This document shows positions 60,433 to 64,000 of a DNA stretch of 64,000 bases, piece after piece. How positions within the stretch are numbered: the first letter of the stretch is position 1; every line of letters starts with the position of its first letter. The position numbers and the translations under genes are program-made. The notes beneath the pieces were generated by a model that searched no databases, had not been told where the DNA came from, and saw only the letters and a list, made by a program, of their open reading frames with translations. The stretch is from an uncultured Bacilli bacterium (GTDB taxonomy: Bacteria; Bacillota_I; Bacilli_A; RF39; UBA660), in assembly GCA_934148845.1 (NCBI GenBank), contig CAKPDH010000002.1, forward strand, positions 62,001-126,000, written 5' to 3'.

Positions 60433-61521
60433 CTATTTTTCTATTTTTAATTTAAGTATAAATAAAATAATAAATATACATATTGCACCAAACAATATAG
60501 TTGGTATTGCCTCAATATAAATTATTGAATAAGCCATAAGCAAAATTGAATATACTGCTAATGTAATTTTATTAATTTTTATCCTTTTCAGCAAAAATTC
60601 TTTTTCTTCCACACTATCTTTATACAAATACTTTAAGGCTCTTTTTTGCCAATATAACATGCTTATAAGGTATGCCATACCAAATACAAATACAAGTCCA
60701 ATTTCATTTTTATCTATTAAACAAAACACTGATGTTAAAATCATAATTACATGAAAGTGTAGTTGGTTCGACTTACTACTACTACGTAATACAAATGTGA
60801 CAAAGCCACTATGTTCTCCGTTTTCTTGAGTAATAAGTTCTTTCTTTTTCTGCTCTTTTACTTTTAATTTATTTAATAGATCTTGCCAATTATCGTAATA
60901 TTTATATATTGTTAATGATTGTTTTTTACAAGAAGTGTTATTTATTAAATTAATATAATCACATATTATTTCTATATGATCCTTTTTTTCTACTACTTTA
61001 TAAACATTTACTATATTTAAGCATTCGTATAAATCATTTAATAGCATACTTTTGTCTTGAATTTTTTGATTCATTTCTTTATTTTCTTTACTAACACTCA
61101 TTTGTAATACTAAAACCTTAACAAGTTCATCTAATAAATTTTCTTTTAACAAATCATATCTAAAGTAAGATGAATTTCTTTCAAATTTAAATGTAATGAT
61201 TTCATCATTATTAGTAGTTGCATAAGCTCTATCTGAAAATATTATTTTTTCAGTAAGAAAGTCTCCTAATGTAAAAAGATTATACATAAGGCAAAAGAAA
61301 GAGAAAATTGTTAATACCATTAAAAGAATCCATAAAACGGCCCATTGTTTAGCCAAATTTTCATTTGTTACAATATATATGAAACTAAATACAGAAACCA
61401 ATATAATCAATAGACTAACTATAGTCCATATAATTCTTTTTTTCTTTCTTTTTTTTATCACTTGGTTATGTAAAGTTTTATTATACAAATAAACATTTTT
61501 AATATTTCCTATATTATCCAT
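60433..61521 (-). CDS. Membrane protein of unknown function
   Basis: 362 residues. Membrane segments at about 29-50 and 60-85, a long soluble middle (about 95-240), then three to four more segments (245-355). No recognisable motif. It forms an operon with the lipoprotein gene downstream and a broken small membrane gene upstream. Unknown function. Confidence 0.55.
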   Translation of the reverse strand: MDNIGNIKNVYLYNKTLHNQVIKKRKKKRIIWTIVSLLIILVSVFSFIYIVTNENLAKQWAVLWILLMVLTIFSFFCLMYNLFTLGDFLTEKIIFSDRAYATTNNDEIITFKFERNSSYFRYDLLKENLLDELVKVLVLQMSVSKENKEMNQKIQDKSMLLNDLYECLNIVNVYKVVEKKDHIEIICDYINLINNTSCKKQSLTIYKYYDNWQDLLNKLKVKEQKKKELITQENGEHSGFVTFVLRSSSKSNQLHFHVIMILTSVFCLIDKNEIGLVFVFGMAYLISMLYWQKRALKYLYKDSVEEKEFLLKRIKINKITLAVYSILLMAYSIIYIEAIPTILFGAICIFIILFILKLKIEK

Positions 61522-61525
61522 TTTA

Positions 61526-61683
61526 TTATATCACCAAATATTTTTTATTTTTACTTCCTAACACAATAGCTACAATAATTGTAGGAATTATAGCAAATCC
61601 ACATATTACAAATATTGTATTAAATAATTTGTTTCAATGATTTCACGTGCTTTCATTATTTTTCTTTTTTCTTCTTTTTTCAT
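61526..61683 (-). pseudogene. Frameshifted small membrane protein
   Basis: ATG at 61683 after GCGAGGTAAA begins 'MKKEEKRKIMKAREIIETN' and stops after 25 codons. In the next frame 'KLFNTIFVICGFAIIPTII' and 'VAIVLGSKNKKYLVI' continue to TAA 61526, giving one TM helix. One shift near 61625 would join them to about 52 residues. Confidence 0.5.
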
Positions 61684-61789
61684 TTTACCTCGCTTTCACT
61701 TAAGTTTATATGTAACATTAGAAACCTCTAATTTACATTGTATAAAATGATAAAGGTAAAATATTGAAAGTGTTAATGTTAACATATTT

Positions 61790-61818
61790 GTTCGTGAAAC
61801 AAAACTACTTTCACGAAC
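61790..61818. promoter_or_regulatory. Inverted repeat GTTCGTGAAA/TTTCACGAAC
   Basis: Perfect 10-base arms, 9 bases apart, in an untranscribed-looking stretch between the membrane operon and the integrase remnant. Its spacing fits a dimeric regulator's operator, but the protein is not identified. Confidence 0.5.
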
Positions 61819-61958
61819 CTAGACCTCTATCCTTATTAATTATACCATATAATCCGACATTTTTTGTAAAAATCACTACTATTTGTGAAAATAAATTATA
61901 AATTTTTAAAAAAATGTAACTTTAAAATAAAATATTGAATTGAGAAAGGAGTGTTAAT

Positions 61959-62048
61959 GTGTTATTTAAAAAAGCAAGAATTAAAAGTTATAGTGATGTA
62001 TTATATGAGTGGTTAGAAAGTAAAAAAAGCATTAAAACAATCCCATAA
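61959..62048 (+). pseudogene. Tyrosine integrase N-terminal fragment
   Basis: GAAAGGAG precedes GTG at 61959. The 29 residues contain 'SYSDVLYEWLESKKSIKT', the first helix of the core-binding domain of tyrosine integrases, then stop. It is followed by a hairpin AACAATCCC/GGGATTGTT (62036-62062) and a tRNA-Cys fragment, so it is the stub of an excised or decayed element. Confidence 0.55.
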
Positions 62049-62087
62049 AATAAGGGATTGTTAGTTTATATTTAAACTCTAAGGCTT

Positions 62088-62123
62088 GGATGTTGCAGTC
62101 CACGCCTTACCACTTTGGCTATA
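62088..62123 (-). pseudogene. tRNA-Cys 5'-half fragment
   Basis: On the minus strand, TATAGCCAAAGTGGTAAGG and CGTGGACTGCAACATCC follow the D-arm and anticodon arm of the intact tRNA-Cys (55364-55437), with small indels, then diverge. It lacks the acceptor and T-arms and is in inverted orientation to the intact gene. Confidence 0.7.
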
Positions 62124-62210
62124 AAACAATAAGTTAATACTTCTTGTTTTTTCAATATATTTTATTTCTTTTTTTATAAATTATACTAGAAATATTAACT
62201 AATATTATTA

Positions 62211-63302
62211 TTATTTTATTAATTTTTTTACTTTATTAGCTGTCTCTTCTTTATCATTTAATAAATCTCTTATTGATTTTCCTTCATTTAAATTACAAAT
62301 TATTTGAGCTAATTTATAAGTGCAGTCAACACTTTGAAACCATTCTAAGTCTCTATATTCTTTTGGAACATATGATAAATTTGTTGAATAAACTTTATTA
62401 AATAATCCTTCTTCATACGCTTCATTGAATTCTTTAACTCCTTTTGTAAATAGTGCATAAGTAGTCATTATATAAATTCTATTAGCGCCTCTTCTTTTTA
62501 ACTCACGAGCAGTACTTATTAAGGATCCACCAGTTGCAATCATATCATCCACAATAATAATATCCGTATTAGATAAGTTTTCTGGGCCTACAAATTCATG
62601 TTGTACTATTGGACTTTTTCCATCAACAATTTTTGTATAATCTCTTCTTTTATCAAAATTTCCAAATCTAACACCACCTAAAATGTCTGCTAAGAATTTA
62701 GCTTTAACTCTAGATCCTTCATCAGGTCCAACCACAAATATATTATCTAAATTAATATTTTCATTATTTAAAATACTTAATATTAATTCACCTGTAGCAT
62801 ATCCATTACTAAATGTCATCTTAGTAGGTATTGCATTTGCTACGATTGGATTATGAGCATCAATTGTAACTATTTCACTTATATTATATCTTTCAAGTTC
62901 TTGAAGTGCCATAGCACAATCTAATGATTCTCTAAGACTTCTTTTATCTTGTCTTGATTGGTATAAAAAAGGCATAACTAAAGTTATTTTTTCTGGATGT
63001 CCATCCATAGCACTTATAATTCTTTTTATATCTTGATAATGTTCATCAGGCATCATATAATGTTTACCTCTTTGTGCATCATAACATATATCATAATTTC
63101 CTACATCAGTTAAAATATATACATCATAATCTCTTACCGATTCATTTAATATGCATTTTCCATCGCCATTATTGAATCTAACTAATTTCATATCAGCAAG
63201 ATAATTTTCATTTGAATTTTTTATCTCATTAATATAATTATTTAATTTTTGTCCTATTTCGCTAAAATTTTCAGGTATAGCTAATTTTAATTTTCTTTCC
63301 AC
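62211..63302 (-). CDS. prs: Ribose-phosphate pyrophosphokinase
   Basis: 363 residues, somewhat longer than the usual 315. 'MPFLYQSRQDKRSLRESLD' carries the flexible loop, 'TIDAHNPIVANAIP', 'VVGPDEGSRVKAKFLAD' and the PRPP motif 'IIIVDDMIATGGSLIST' (about 250-266) are all present. It makes PRPP for nucleotide and amino-acid synthesis. The extra C-terminal 40 residues and the N-terminal insertion fit a divergent Prs clade. Confidence 0.93.
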   Translation of the reverse strand: MERKLKLAIPENFSEIGQKLNNYINEIKNSNENYLADMKLVRFNNGDGKCILNESVRDYDVYILTDVGNYDICYDAQRGKHYMMPDEHYQDIKRIISAMDGHPEKITLVMPFLYQSRQDKRSLRESLDCAMALQELERYNISEIVTIDAHNPIVANAIPTKMTFSNGYATGELILSILNNENINLDNIFVVGPDEGSRVKAKFLADILGGVRFGNFDKRRDYTKIVDGKSPIVQHEFVGPENLSNTDIIIVDDMIATGGSLISTARELKRRGANRIYIMTTYALFTKGVKEFNEAYEEGLFNKVYSTNLSYVPKEYRDLEWFQSVDCTYKLAQIICNLNEGKSIRDLLNDKEETANKVKKLIK

Positions 63303-63407
63303 TTATAACACACTCCTAACAAATTAATTATAACATCTTTTTTTATCTCTTATAATATAAAGTACTTATAAATAGTATAAACAGTATTTATAAGTATTAA
63401 TATATAA

Positions 63408-64000
63408 TTACTTTTTAGGAATAATGATACTTTTTCCACCCATATATGGTCTTAGAGAAACTGGTATATTTACACTACCATCTTTATTTAAATTGTTCTC
63501 AAGAAAAGCTATTAACATACGTGGTGGGGCTATAACTGTATTATTTAAAGTATGTGCAAAAACTTTTTCTCCATTATCATTTTTATAACGAATACCAAGT
63601 CTTCTTGCTTGTGCATCAGTTAAATTTGAACAAGAGCATACTTCAAAATATTTTTTTTGTCTTGGGCTCCAAGCTTCAATATCACAAGAACGATATTTTA
63701 AATCTGCTAAATCACCTGAACAACATACTAGTTTTCGTACAGGTATATCAAGTGTTCTGAATAATTCTACAGAATAATTCCACATCTTATTATACCAAGA
63801 ATCACTATCTTCACTTTTACATATTACAACCATTTCTTGCTTTTCAAATTGATGTATTCTATAAACTCCACGTTCTTCTATTCCATGAGCTCCTACTTCT
63901 TTTCTAAAACAAGGAGAATACGAAGTCATAGTAATTGGAAGGTCACTTTCTTTTAATAATTGATCTTTAAATTTAGCTATCATAGAATGTTCACTTGTAC
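63408..64000 (-). CDS. serS: Seryl-tRNA synthetase, C-terminal part (cut by window edge)
   Basis: The frame is open to the right edge; the first visible residues are TSEHSMIAKF, in frame with the later class II motifs. 'YSPCFRKEVGAHGIEERGVYRIHQFEKQEM' (motif 2), 'KYRSCDIEAWSPRQKKYFEVCSCSNLTDAQARR' and the motif 3 'HTLNNTVIAPPRMLIAFLEN' identify SerRS. It charges tRNA-Ser, and by SelA-type pathways tRNA-Sec. The 'TSE' loop, instead of the common 'TAE', resembles archaeal-type or divergent bacterial SerRS. Confidence 0.9.
   Translation of the reverse strand, partial: TSEHSMIAKFKDQLLKESDLPITMTSYSPCFRKEVGAHGIEERGVYRIHQFEKQEMVVICKSEDSDSWYNKMWNYSVELFRTLDIPVRKLVCCSGDLADLKYRSCDIEAWSPRQKKYFEVCSCSNLTDAQARRLGIRYKNDNGEKVFAHTLNNTVIAPPRMLIAFLENNLNKDGSVNIPVSLRPYMGGKSIIIPKK

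Noticed and set aside
55364..62123. tRNA-Cys and its fragment as simple attL/attR direct repeats
   Set aside because: The fragment is inverted and represents the 5' half; normal tRNA-targeting leaves a 3'-half direct repeat.
1..64000. Mycoplasma genetic code (TGA as Trp)
   Set aside because: Several intact core genes end at TGA, and Trp is encoded by TGG; in-frame TGA does not interrupt core genes.

Overview
The window is very A+T-rich chromosomal DNA from a Gram-positive, low-GC bacterium of the Bacillota/Bacilli type. It most resembles uncultured gut lineages near the Mollicutes that still have a cell wall, but that placement is an inference from gene content. The evidence is Firmicutes gene order (DUF1934-argS-rpoE; hemW near lepA; rbgA-mrnC-rlmB-sigH), D,D-carboxypeptidase and class A PBP genes, AGGAGG-type ribosome sites, lipobox lipoproteins, and relics of sporulation control (SpoIIID-like, SigH-like, SpoIIAA/SigF-like). 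TGA is used as a stop (for example rbgA and the gene ending at 30640), so the Mycoplasma code is not in use. Most genes lie on the minus strand.

1-35 kb is mostly core chromosome: an LTD-domain surface protein cut by the left edge, a CPBP protease/SPFH/NfeD membrane operon, rpoE-argS, a class A PBP, hemW/SpoIIID-like/lepA, a SipW-type surface protein, an IS30 remnant, recA, tmk, then sigH-rlmB-mrnC-rbgA. A small scar at 22.8-26.8 kb holds two RhuM genes, a dead serine recombinase and a truncated glycosylase. A tRNA-Ser, a SpoIIAA-like/sigma pair and an AddB-like nuclease follow.

35.07-47.11 kb looks like a 12-kb integrative element. It carries a tyrosine recombinase, a small excisionase-like gene, a winged-helix gene and a divergent XRE repressor at the right end. 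Matching core motifs and GTATCTA arm repeats lie at both ends. Its cargo is a helicase-nuclease that looks like anti-phage defence, plus a tightly overlapped six-gene operon (38425-44252): a B12-type radical SAM, a CoaE-kinase/radical-SAM-SPASM fusion, a DUF3419 transferase, a small protein full of ESR repeats, an ATP-grasp ligase and a methyltransferase. This reads as an undescribed peptide-modification system with the ESR protein as its substrate, and it is the main discovery candidate.

47-53 kb returns to core genes: recG, a small membrane exporter family, a possible small RNA antisense to the dacA tail, dacA, and the GGGtGRT/NifU-like pair. 53.8-62.2 kb is a decaying accessory region around a tRNA-Cys. 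It holds frameshifted lipoproteins, zinc-ribbon and membrane proteins, an Lgt-like protein, a two-domain XRE regulator, the first 29 codons of a tyrosine integrase and a truncated inverted tRNA-Cys copy. The window ends in prs and the 3' part of serS.
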